Below, piece after piece: positions 32,968 to 39,937 of a stretch of DNA of 64,000 nt. Position numbers and translations under genes: made by a program. How positions within the stretch are numbered: the first letter of the stretch is position 1; each line of letters opens with the position of its first letter. The DNA is from Flavobacterium pectinovorum. GTDB lineage: Bacteria; Bacteroidota; Bacteroidia; Flavobacteriales; Flavobacteriaceae. The stretch spans positions 48,649 through 112,648 of the forward strand of contig NZ_JAFEVZ010000015.1 of NCBI RefSeq assembly GCF_022802975.1, read 5' to 3'. The notes under the pieces were generated by a model. It worked only from the letters and a program-made list of their open reading frames with translations. It had not been told where the DNA came from and made no database searches.

Positions 32968-35382
32968 TTATCCTTTGTCGGATAATCGCAAAATATCTCC
33001 AAAAACACCTCTCGCAGTTACCGCTGAACCTGCTCCGGCTCCCTGAATTACGATTGGTCGGTCTCCATAAGATTCTGTGTAAATTTCGAAGAAAGAATCA
33101 GAACCTTTTAATCCGCCAAGAGCTGTATCTGATGGCACTGAAACTAATTTAACTTCAAGATTTCCTTTGTCATTCTGCAAATCTCCTGACAATTCACCAA
33201 TATATCTCAACACGTGATTTGGTTTTTGATCTGCTTTTATTTTGTCGTAAATCGGATCGAACTCTTTTAACTTGGTTAAGAAATCGGCAACATTTCCTTC
33301 ACGTAAATGCTCCGGAATTAAATTCTGAATGGAGATTTCTTCAAATTCATTCTGCAAATCTAATTCTCTTGCTAAAATCAATAATTTTCTTCCCACATCA
33401 TTCCCGCATAAATCCTCTCTCGGATCTGGTTCCGTATAACCATTATCAATTGCCTCTTGTAAAATTTCACTGAAAGGAACATTTTTTGCAGAGAAATTAT
33501 TGAACAAATAACTTAAGGTTCCAGAGAAAACTCCTTTTATTTTAGTAATGTTTTCGCCAGAAAGATGCAGTAATTTTATCGTATCAATTAATGGCAAACC
33601 TGCACCAACATTGGTTTCGTACAAGTAATTCTTTTGATTTTCAGCCAGAACTTTTCTTAGTTCTTTATAAAAACCATAGCTCAGCGTGTTGGCAACTTTG
33701 TTCGAAGAAATCAAATCAAAACTGCTTTCTGCAAGTTTTATATAGTTCTCAACGAAAGCAGCGCTTGCTGTATTGTCAATCGCAATTAAATTTTCTAAAT
33801 GGTATTTGTCTGCGTAGTCAATAATATCCTGAATCGTGTAATCAAGTCCTTTGCTCTGAATTTCATTTTTCCAGTCAGAAGTTACACCGTTTTTGTTTAA
33901 AATCAGTTTTTTAGAATTAGCAATTGCAAAAACATTCAGCTTAATATCTTTACGTTTTTCGATAGCATCAGCCGATTCTAAAATTTGGTTAATCAAAGTT
34001 CCTCCCACTAATCCGTGTCCAAAAACAGCGATATTGATTTTTTTAGAAACTCCAAAAATTTCTCCGTGAATTACGTTTAACGCTTTGTTCAGCTCCGATT
34101 TTTTAACCACCAAACTCACGTTTTTACCCGTAACCGTATTGTTGAATAATATCGGAACAATTTTATTTTTAATTAATGCTGTGTATGGTTTATGAAAAGT
34201 ACTCAAATCCTGACCAATGATTGAAATAACCGAAACATTATCTGTAACCGTAATTTGATTTACATCTTTCGAATAAAAATCATTTTCGAATTCTTTCTCC
34301 AATTCTACCATTGCTGTTGTCGCCTTATCAGTAGCAACCACAAGCCCAATTCCTCTTTCTGAAGAACCCTGCGAAATAATACTTACACTGATATTGTGAT
34401 CACCCATTACCTTAAAAATTCTGGCGTCAACTCCAGATTTCCCAAGTAATCCACGGCCTTCAAGATTCAAAAGTGAAACGTTTTCAAGAACCGAAAGTGT
34501 TTTGATTCCTTCTTTTGCAGCATCTGAAGTGATTAAAGTACCACGATTTTCATGGTTGAATGTATTTAAAATTCGAAGTGGAATATTTTTTTCCAACAAA
34601 GGAATAATAGTTTTGGCATGCAAAATTGTTGCTCCAAAATTAGCTAATTCATTTGCTTCGTTAAAAGATAAATATTCAATTTTTTTAGCATCCGCAACTA
34701 AATCCGGATTTGCTGTGTAAATTCCGTCAACGTGAGTAAAGTTTTGTAATTCTTCTGCATTTAAATAATTAGCAATTAAAGAAGCAGTATAATTACTACC
34801 GTTTCTTCCTAAAGTCGTTGTGTCATTATTGTTATTTGAACCGATAAAACCCGTTACCACATTAACAGTTGAACCATTATGTTCTTTAAAATAATTGACA
34901 ACGTTTTTCTTAGAAAGCTGTTCCAAAGGCTGAGCATCACCAAATTTAGAATCCGTTTTCAGCAAATCTCTAGTATCGGTAAAATTAGCCGGAATCCCTT
35001 TTTCAATTAAAATGGCAGTCAATAATTTCGCCGAAAGCAATTCGCCTTTAGACAAAATCTGATCTTTAATTTTATTGCTGTAATCCCCAATAAGGCTTAC
35101 TCCTTCGTAAAGCTTATCCAGAATAGTAAATTCTTCAGATAAATCAACCTGAGGATAATCTGAGATTTGGTACGTTTTAAAATTTTCTAATAATCGTTTG
35201 TAATCACCGTTTTTAGCGGCAATTTTTAAAATATATTCTAATTCATCTGTAGCATTTCCTCTTGCAGAAACAACTACGGCAATTTTTTCGCCCTGATTTA
35301 CTTTCTCGGCAATGATCGAAACCACTTTGTTAAGTCCTTCTCCGTTTGATAATGATTTACCTCCAAATTTTAATATTTTCAT
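32968..35382 (-). CDS. Bifunctional aspartokinase / homoserine dehydrogenase
   Basis: 804 residues, a ThrA/MetL-type fusion. The kinase start is MKILKFGGKSLSNGEGL, with GRNGSNYTASLIA in the nucleotide site; two ACT domains lie around 310-450 (GVDARIFKVMGDHNISVSII); the dehydrogenase begins near 460 with NIAVFGHGLVGGTLINQI and contains NKVANTLSY and GVFSGTLSYLFN. It catalyses the first and third steps from aspartate to homoserine, precursor of Met and Thr. Clustering with metX, metY and metZ points to a methionine-dedicated (MetL-like) role. metX lies 21 bp upstream. Confidence 0.94.
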   Translation of the reverse strand: MKILKFGGKSLSNGEGLNKVVSIIAEKVNQGEKIAVVVSARGNATDELEYILKIAAKNGDYKRLLENFKTYQISDYPQVDLSEEFTILDKLYEGVSLIGDYSNKIKDQILSKGELLSAKLLTAILIEKGIPANFTDTRDLLKTDSKFGDAQPLEQLSKKNVVNYFKEHNGSTVNVVTGFIGSNNNNDTTTLGRNGSNYTASLIANYLNAEELQNFTHVDGIYTANPDLVADAKKIEYLSFNEANELANFGATILHAKTIIPLLEKNIPLRILNTFNHENRGTLITSDAAKEGIKTLSVLENVSLLNLEGRGLLGKSGVDARIFKVMGDHNISVSIISQGSSERGIGLVVATDKATTAMVELEKEFENDFYSKDVNQITVTDNVSVISIIGQDLSTFHKPYTALIKNKIVPILFNNTVTGKNVSLVVKKSELNKALNVIHGEIFGVSKKINIAVFGHGLVGGTLINQILESADAIEKRKDIKLNVFAIANSKKLILNKNGVTSDWKNEIQSKGLDYTIQDIIDYADKYHLENLIAIDNTASAAFVENYIKLAESSFDLISSNKVANTLSYGFYKELRKVLAENQKNYLYETNVGAGLPLIDTIKLLHLSGENITKIKGVFSGTLSYLFNNFSAKNVPFSEILQEAIDNGYTEPDPREDLCGNDVGRKLLILARELDLQNEFEEISIQNLIPEHLREGNVADFLTKLKEFDPIYDKIKADQKPNHVLRYIGELSGDLQNDKGNLEVKLVSVPSDTALGGLKGSDSFFEIYTESYGDRPIVIQGAGAGSAVTARGVFGDILRLSDKG

Positions 35383-35403
35383 TTTATCTTTTTATTATTT
35401 CTG

Positions 35404-36372
35404 CTAAAAAATAGCAGCTAGTAAATTATCTAATTGTTTGTACTCGATTAAAAAAGCGTCATGTCCGTGTACCGAATTTATTTCGCTGTAAAAAACATTG
35501 TCTTTGAACTTTTTTAACTCCTGAAACGTTTCCCGATTTTCTTTTGGTGTAAAAAACAAATCCGAATCGATTCCGATAATATGGATATCTGCTTTTGTTT
35601 TTGACATTAAAGTTTGAAAATCTTCCCCGTTTCTGGTAATATCTATTGTTTTGAGCAACTGGTTCATCAATTTATAAGAAGCCAATTGATATCTCTTTTG
35701 TAATTTATCTCCGTGGTGTGCCAGCCAGCTTTCTATATTAAAAATTAAAAGATCCTGATTAATGGTTCTTTGAAATTTTTCCTTGAATGATTCCGGCGAA
35801 CGGTAACATAACATGGCATGAATTCGGGCATCTTCAATTGGTTTTGACGAATTGTTCAGGATTTGTTCCTGTAAAAAACAATTGGCAATCATCCAGTCTG
35901 TCGATTTCCAGTCAGTCGCAATCGGAATTAAATGTTTGGTGATGTTTGGCTCTAATGCCAGCATTTCCCAGGCAATCCCTCCGCCTACCGAACCACCTAT
36001 AATAGCATAAAGCTGTTCGATTTTTAAAATTTCTATTCCTTTTAAAAAAATACGGGCAATATCCCTTGCCGTGAAATCCTTATAGTTTTCGATACTAAAA
36101 GAATCGTTTCCATTACCGGGAACATTAAAGGCTAATACGGAATATTTATTGGTGTCGATTGTTTTTCCTTCACCAATCAAATCATTCCACCAGCCGTTTT
36201 CACCGGTAACCTGTGCATTTCCTGTTAAGGCATGATTGACCAAAACAATTGGCGCAGTATGAAGAGACAAACCAAAAAGTGCAAAACTTAAGGGTAATGA
36301 ATTATATAAAGCACCACTTTCGGTAGTGAAATTTTGTAATATGATAGGGTTTGGTAAACTTTCCAATTTCAA
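35404..36372 (-). CDS. metX: Homoserine O-acyltransferase (MetX family)
   Basis: 322 residues, somewhat shorter than the usual 350-380 of MetX. It has the alpha/beta-hydrolase arrangement: VLVNHALTGNAQV, nucleophile elbow GGSVGGG and terminal His in SVHGHDAFLIE. It acylates homoserine with acetyl-CoA or succinyl-CoA to give the substrate of MetY/MetZ. It is preceded by a SAM-I riboswitch and, further up, by a double leader-peptide attenuator. The ATG at 36372 lies about 75 nt after the aptamer. Acetyl is favoured by family, but acyl choice is not fixed by what is visible. Confidence 0.87.
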   Translation of the reverse strand: MKLESLPNPIILQNFTTESGALYNSLPLSFALFGLSLHTAPIVLVNHALTGNAQVTGENGWWNDLIGEGKTIDTNKYSVLAFNVPGNGNDSFSIENYKDFTARDIARIFLKGIEILKIEQLYAIIGGSVGGGIAWEMLALEPNITKHLIPIATDWKSTDWMIANCFLQEQILNNSSKPIEDARIHAMLCYRSPESFKEKFQRTINQDLLIFNIESWLAHHGDKLQKRYQLASYKLMNQLLKTIDITRNGEDFQTLMSKTKADIHIIGIDSDLFFTPKENRETFQELKKFKDNVFYSEINSVHGHDAFLIEYKQLDNLLAAIF

Positions 36373-36446
36373 ATCTTTTATTTTTTTGATTTGTATATGG
36401 AAATATTAGAAAGAAAGTCTAGAGTGAAACTAGAAAAACTCTTTTT

Positions 36447-36550
36447 GTTATCTTTCCACGTTGGGCGTGGTAGAATGCAGCACCTTCTTCGCTTTACCGA
36501 AGGGTTGCTAAGGATTCATCGGGTCTAATCCCTCGTCCTTTCTTTATAAC
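36447..36550 (-). promoter_or_regulatory. SAM-I (S-box) riboswitch upstream of metX
   Basis: On the minus strand: GTTATAAAG opening P1, GGACGAGGGATTA, CCCGATGAATCC, TTAGCAACCC, a P3-like hairpin (TTCGGTAAAGCGAA), AAGGTGCTGCATTC and GATAAC closing P1. Core nucleotides agree with the S-box at 18370-18482. SAM binding should reduce expression of metX, the thrA-like gene, osmC and metZ. A hairpin AGAGT...ACTCT follows the aptamer and may be the expression platform. Confidence 0.92.
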
Positions 36551-36739
36551 ATTTCAATACGTTTCTGAACTTAACGGTGCAAATTAACTACTATTTTCTT
36601 AAACAAACAAATTTATCTGAAGAGAATCTTTTATTTATTAATTATATCACAAACAAAAACTATTGTACGCAAAAAATTACCGAACAAAAATGCCCAGTAA
36701 AATTAAGCAGGTAATTACCTATTTGAAAAACTTTTTAGT

Positions 36740-36937
36740 TTAGATAAAAAGCGTTTCATTTTCTTTAGAATACATTAAAAATAATAAAGAGTCAGGATTT
36801 TTCTTTTCTGTTTTATTATCCGTTTCAGTGATTCCAAATCTTGGATGAGTCAATTCATTTTTCGGAGGCGGATTTCTTTTTGCCCTTATATTTTTTAATG
36901 TAGTGAATGTTTTTGCTAAGTAATTTAAAGTGCTCAT
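36740..36937 (-). CDS. Small conserved ORF of the metX leader module
   Basis: 65 codons beginning MSTLNYLAKTFTTLKNI, basic and Pro/Lys-rich in the middle, ending SLLFLMYSKENETLFI. The last 16 residues resemble the end of the 56-residue ORF at 39013-39183 (SLLAYMYSAENENLFI), and DNA similarity continues past both stops. Each lies right after a leader-peptide terminator and before a met gene (here the SAM-I riboswitch and metX). The shared C-terminus, despite divergent N-termini, suggests a translated and selected peptide. No known domain is recognised. Confidence 0.6.
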   Translation of the reverse strand: MSTLNYLAKTFTTLKNIRAKRNPPPKNELTHPRFGITETDNKTEKKNPDSLLFLMYSKENETLFI

Positions 36938-37010
36938 AATATTCAGTGTTAGTTTGTTATTTGTTTTTCTTTATTATTGTTTTATTATTTTGTCAAGTCG
37001 CCTGACGAAA

Positions 37011-37048
37011 TAAAAAAACCCTTTTGGATTTAGATACCAAAAGGGTCA
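37011..37048 (-). terminator. Attenuator terminator T4 (metX module, second)
   Basis: Minus-strand ACCCTTTTGG and CCAAAAGGGT form a 10-bp stem followed by seven T. Its first arm can instead pair with CCAAAAG at the end of the preceding leader ORF (plus 37070-37076), giving an antiterminator. Confidence 0.85.
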
Positions 37049-37078
37049 AGTCATTTTTAACTTATTATACTTTTGGAA

Positions 37079-37144
37079 TCAACAGACGCATACGCCAATA
37101 GATGCGACATTGAACATCTTGTTCATCTGAAGGGACTTATTCAT
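37079..37144 (-). CDS. Leader peptide L4 (metX module)
   Basis: A 21-codon frame, starting MNKSLQMNKMF and ending GVCVC, with Met at 1, 7, 10 and Cys at 19, 21. It resembles leader L2 of the metY module (MN-S start, KM pair) but has fewer Met/Cys codons. The stop codon is 31 nt from terminator T4, and the segment just after the stop is complementary to the terminator's first arm. Ribosome stalling near the C-terminal Cys codons would leave that segment free. Role as regulatory leader is inferred. Confidence 0.6.
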   Translation of the reverse strand: MNKSLQMNKMFNVASIGVCVC

Positions 37145-37193
37145 CTGTGATTTATTTGTTATTTTTAAAAATTCTGACATTTCTTGTATAAAT

Positions 37194-37228
37194 TTAAAAA
37201 GCCTCCCAAAATATTTCGGGAGGCTTTG
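37194..37228 (-). terminator. Attenuator terminator T3 (metX module, first)
   Basis: Minus-strand AAGCCTCCC and GGGAGGCTT pair over 9 bp with a T tract. GGGTGG in the preceding leader ORF could pair with CCTCCC of the first arm with one mismatch, a weaker antiterminator than in the other three units. Confidence 0.85.
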
Positions 37229-37253
37229 CTATAATGATATTGTTCTTACAATT

Positions 37254-37319
37254 TTAAGCAATAGACCACCCAACGGTTTCTTTCGAAAGGACGCAAAACA
37301 TTTGATTTTGATTAAACAT
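37254..37319 (-). CDS. Leader peptide L3 (metX module)
   Basis: A 21-codon frame starting MFNQNQMFCVLSKET, with Met7 and Cys9, located about 16 nt after a predicted transcription start. It matches leader L1 of the metY module in the phrase M-x-C-x-x-S-(K)ET. It ends 26 nt before terminator T3. It fits a stall-type leader for Met/Cys supply; the function is inferred from layout. Confidence 0.6.
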   Translation of the reverse strand: MFNQNQMFCVLSKETVGWSIA

Positions 37320-37341
37320 AATTAGTAGCTTTTGGGTTTAA

Positions 37342-37373
37342 CAAATATGCAACCTTTTTTTTGATTTACCAAA
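37342..37373 (-). promoter_or_regulatory. Promoter of the metX leader module
   Basis: Minus strand: TTTG (plus 37373-37370), 20 nt, then CATATTTG (plus 37349-37342), a near-consensus -7 box. The spacer starts GTAAATC and has a run of A, very like the metY-module promoter. Start predicted near 37335. Confidence 0.65.
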
Positions 37374-37579
37374 TATAGTCTCCTAAAATCAATATAAAAA
37401 ACGATAAAAAATACAATTTGACGTTAAAAAACATCTTACAAAAATTACAACGTTTGAAAAATAAATAAAATCTTACAATAATAAATAAAAACTTAATTTC
37501 TCACTCACTTTTAAATCATTATTTCAAAGAACTTATTTCAAAAAACATTTCCCTTCATATTGGATTAGAAGTTTAATCC

Positions 37580-37624
37580 AAAAAAAATTACCTTTAGCAA
37601 AGTTCACTTTACCAAAGGCAATTT
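37580..37624 (-). terminator. Terminator of metY
   Basis: On the minus strand AATTGCCTTT and AAAGGTAATT pair (one G-T) around an 18-nt loop and are followed by eight T. It separates metY from the metX module downstream. The 200 bp between it and the metX-module promoter shows no feature. Confidence 0.8.
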
Positions 37625-37647
37625 TTCAAACAAAAAAACAAAAAACT

Positions 37648-38955
37648 TTAATTTTTATTAAAGACCGTATTATGTGATTTCGCAACACTTGCAAAAACTG
37701 TTTTCAGATCATTAATTAAATCTTCAATATCTTCAATTCCAACTGAAAGGCGAATCAGATCTTTAGAAACTCCTGTTTCTAATTGTTCATCATCTGTCAA
37801 TTGCTGATGCGTTGTACTTGCGGGATGAATGATAAGCGATTTGGTATCGCCAATATTAGCCAAAAGCGAGAACAGCCTGGTTTCGTCGACAACCTGTTTA
37901 GCGGCTTCATAACCACCCTGCAAACCAAAAGTAATCACTCCGCTTTGCCCTTCTGGTAAATATTCCTGAGCTAAATCATAATATTTATTGGATTTCAAGC
38001 CTGGATAATTTACCCAAACTACCTGATCTTGTTTTTCAAGCCATTCGGCAAGAACCAAAGCATTTTCACTGTGTTTTTTAATTCGGATTGGTAGCGTCTC
38101 CAGTCCCTGAATGATCTGAAAAGCATTAAAAGGACTCAAAGCTGAACCAAAGTCACGTAAACCCTCAATTCTTGCTTTTGCAATAAAGGCAGCATTTCCA
38201 AGAGCTTCGTGATATACTAATCCATGATATCCGGCAGAAGGCTCAGTAAATTCAGGAAATTTACCGTTAGCCCAGTCAAAAGTTCCGGCATCAATAATTA
38301 CACCTCCCAATGAAGTCCCGTTTCCTGAAATATATTTTGTTAATGAATGAATCACAATATTAGCACCGTACTCAATTGGCTTTAATAAATAAGGAGTAGC
38401 GACCGTATTGTCTACAATAAAGGGAACCTTGAAATTTTTAGCTTCCTCCGAAATTGCTTTCAGATCTAAAACATCTAATTTCGGATTTCCTAAAGATTCT
38501 ACGAAGAAAGCTCTGGTATTTTCTTTTGCCGCTTTTGTAAAGTTTTCTGCATTTGACGGATCAACAAAAGTGGTTGTAATTCCTAAACGAGGCAAAGTCA
38601 CTTTTAAAAGATTGTATGTTCCTCCATACAAACTATTTGAAGCGACGATATGATCATCTGCTTTTAACAAAGTTAATAATGCAGTAGCTATAGCCGATGC
38701 TCCGGAAGCTGTAACAACAGCTGCAATTCCGCCTTCAAGCGCTGCCAGTCGTTGTTCTAAAATATCATTTGTTGGGTTGTTTAATCTTGTGTAAATAAAT
38801 CCGGATTCGGCCAAACCAAATAAATTGGCTGCGTGATCTGCGTTGTTAAAAACATACGATGATGTCTGGTAAATAGGAACTGCTCTTGTTCCTGCATTTT
38901 TAGTTACGTCGTGTCCTGCGTGTAGTGCGTTTGTTGCAAATTTTGGTGTGCTCAT
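37648..38955 (-). CDS. metY: O-acetylhomoserine sulfhydrylase
   Basis: 435 residues, the longer size class typical of MetY. The PLP lysine is in HSLTKYISGNGTSLGG, and YQTSSYVFNNADHAANLF, RLNNPTNDILEQRLAALEGG and DNTVATPYLLKP match the family. It makes homocysteine directly from O-acetylhomoserine and sulfide. It is alone between its leader module and a terminator, so its expression depends on the two attenuators upstream. Codon usage agrees with neighbouring met genes. Confidence 0.93.
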   Translation of the reverse strand: MSTPKFATNALHAGHDVTKNAGTRAVPIYQTSSYVFNNADHAANLFGLAESGFIYTRLNNPTNDILEQRLAALEGGIAAVVTASGASAIATALLTLLKADDHIVASNSLYGGTYNLLKVTLPRLGITTTFVDPSNAENFTKAAKENTRAFFVESLGNPKLDVLDLKAISEEAKNFKVPFIVDNTVATPYLLKPIEYGANIVIHSLTKYISGNGTSLGGVIIDAGTFDWANGKFPEFTEPSAGYHGLVYHEALGNAAFIAKARIEGLRDFGSALSPFNAFQIIQGLETLPIRIKKHSENALVLAEWLEKQDQVVWVNYPGLKSNKYYDLAQEYLPEGQSGVITFGLQGGYEAAKQVVDETRLFSLLANIGDTKSLIIHPASTTHQQLTDDEQLETGVSKDLIRLSVGIEDIEDLINDLKTVFASVAKSHNTVFNKN

Positions 38956-39012
38956 GATTTCTTAGTTTTTAAATATTATTAATATTGAAATTGATTTTTA
39001 AAATTGTTTCGT

Positions 39013-39183
39013 TTAAATGAAAAGGTTTTCATTTTCTGCAGAATACATATAGGCAAGCAATGAGTTTTTTTCATCAGCATATAATTTACCTTTTTGCAAA
39101 CTGAGATTAGATTTTTGATTTTGAATTAATGCAAAAAATGTTTTTGGATTAATTGCTTTTAATATTTTATATATGGTTTTCAT
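39013..39183 (-). CDS. Small conserved ORF of the metY leader module
   Basis: 56 codons from the ATG at 39183 (MKTIYKILKAINPKTFFAL), chosen over a longer frame that would run through the terminator T2. It ends LLAYMYSAENENLFI, matching the end of the ORF at 36740-36937. It lies 57 bp before metY. The peptide has an amphipathic N-terminal helix and no Met/Cys bias, so it is not itself a classical leader. Function unknown; possibly translational coupling or a small regulatory protein. Confidence 0.6.
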   Translation of the reverse strand: MKTIYKILKAINPKTFFALIQNQKSNLSLQKGKLYADEKNSLLAYMYSAENENLFI

Positions 39184-39209
39184 GATTTTTAATTTTAAAT
39201 AATGGAAAT

Positions 39210-39246
39210 AAAAAAAGCCCTTTCGGATGGCTACCAAAAGGGCTTA
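39210..39246 (-). terminator. Attenuator terminator T2 (metY module, second)
   Basis: Minus-strand AGCCCTTTTGG opens and AAAGGGCT closes the stem (8 bp) before a run of seven T. TTTTGG in its first arm can pair instead with CCAAAA near the end of leader L2 (plus 39282-39287). Confidence 0.88.
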
Positions 39247-39277
39247 TAGTAAGGAACTATAACAAAGATTTTATCTT

Positions 39278-39358
39278 TCAATTTTGGCAGCAGCAATTTG
39301 AGATACACATCGGCATCTTACAACACATCATCATTTTACTTACTACTGAATTATTCAT
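39278..39358 (-). CDS. Met/Cys-rich leader peptide L2 (metY module)
   Basis: A 26-codon frame in which 12 residues are Met or Cys: Met at 1, 9, 10, 11, 15, 17 and Cys at 12, 13, 18, 22, 23, 24. Landmarks are MNNSVVSK, MMMCC, MPMC and a CCC run close to the stop. Such density is far above chance and matches the end products of the pathway it precedes. The stop lies 32 nt before terminator T2. A ribosome waiting at these codons could expose CCAAAA for antiterminator pairing. Seen: ORF, composition, hairpins. Inferred: attenuation. Confidence 0.8.
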   Translation of the reverse strand: MNNSVVSKMMMCCKMPMCISNCCCQN

Positions 39359-39471
39359 TTTTTTGTTTTTTTATCATATCATAAATACAAGTTCATTTTA
39401 GCCTCTCTTTAAAAGCATTACTTATATTTTATATATCTCTTGTATGATTAAATTTTATTCTTTCAATTTTC

Positions 39472-39500
39472 AAAAAAAAACCTCCGCAAATCGCAGAGGT
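39472..39500 (-). terminator. Attenuator terminator T1 (metY module, first)
   Basis: Minus-strand CCTCTGC, loop, GCGGAGG form a 7-bp stem followed by nine T. The segment CGCAGAG within leader L1 is exactly complementary to CTCTGCG of the first arm, giving an alternative antiterminator. Confidence 0.9.
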
Positions 39501-39525
39501 CTTATTGTTATTTTAGCTTTAGATA

Positions 39526-39594
39526 CTAAACAATATTTTGCTCTGCGGAAGTTTCCGACATCATACAGCACATATTTTTAATAACTAAATTCAT
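39526..39594 (-). CDS. Met/Cys-containing leader peptide L1 (metY module)
   Basis: A 22-codon frame starting MNLVIKN, with the cluster MCCMM at residues 8-12, then SETSAEQNIV and stop. It begins about 15 nt after a predicted transcription start. CGGAA and TTCCG just after the MCCMM codons can form a small hairpin, and the second of these overlaps CGCAGAG, which is complementary to the terminator. These are the four segments of a classical 1:2, 2:3, 3:4 attenuator. A ribosome paused at MCCMM would favour 2:3 and read-through to metY. Confidence 0.8.
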   Translation of the reverse strand: MNLVIKNMCCMMSETSAEQNIV

Positions 39595-39615
39595 TTTTCT
39601 TATTGTTTTGTCTGG

Positions 39616-39647
39616 CAAATTTGAGGACTTTTTTTGGAACTACCAAA
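39616..39647 (-). promoter_or_regulatory. Promoter of the metY leader module
   Basis: Minus strand: TTTG (plus 39647-39644), 20-nt spacer beginning GTAGTTCC and holding seven A, then CAAATTTG (plus 39623-39616) as the -7 box. Layout and spacer resemble the metX-module promoter. Divergent from the metK promoter. Confidence 0.65.
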
Positions 39648-39735
39648 CAAAAAGTAAATTAATTTCTATTATCCTATCAAAATAGTATATTATGTTAAAT
39701 TTATGTTTATAAAAATAAAAAAACCAGAACTTTAA

Positions 39736-39765
39736 TTTGCAAATCAAAATGGTTTTGTACTTTTG
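39736..39765 (+). promoter_or_regulatory. metK promoter
   Basis: TTTG (39736-39739), 18-nt spacer and TACTTTTG (39758-39765) match the Bacteroidota -33/-7 consensus. Transcription would begin near 39772, giving a 165-nt leader. Confidence 0.7.
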
Positions 39766-39773
39766 CACCCGAA

Positions 39774-39887
39774 TACAGAGGAAAAATTTGAACTGATTGC
39801 AACCTCTTCATAATGAAATGGTTCGTTATGAATACTGAAAAATTGATTTCAGTAGTAAAAAATGCTAAAGCAGAAACTCTCCTTTAG
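39774..39887 (+). promoter_or_regulatory. Structured metK leader, candidate SAM-II-like riboswitch
   Basis: AGAGG and CCTCT form a stem whose loop ends in CTGATTGCAA; further on are hairpins CATAA...TTATG and ACTGAAA...TTTCAGT, then AATGCTAAAGCAG. A stem-loop containing CTGAT and ATTGCAA followed by GCTAAA is the layout of SAM-II aptamers, here with an inserted hairpin region. The same stretch also reads as a 24-codon ORF (MKWFVMNTEK... to a TAG at 39885-39887), so a translated leader is the alternative. Placement before metK supports SAM or Met control either way. Confidence 0.5.
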
Positions 39888-39937
39888 CCTTTTTCAGCAA
39901 TTATTTTCCTCGCTTAATTTTAATTTAATACATTATT

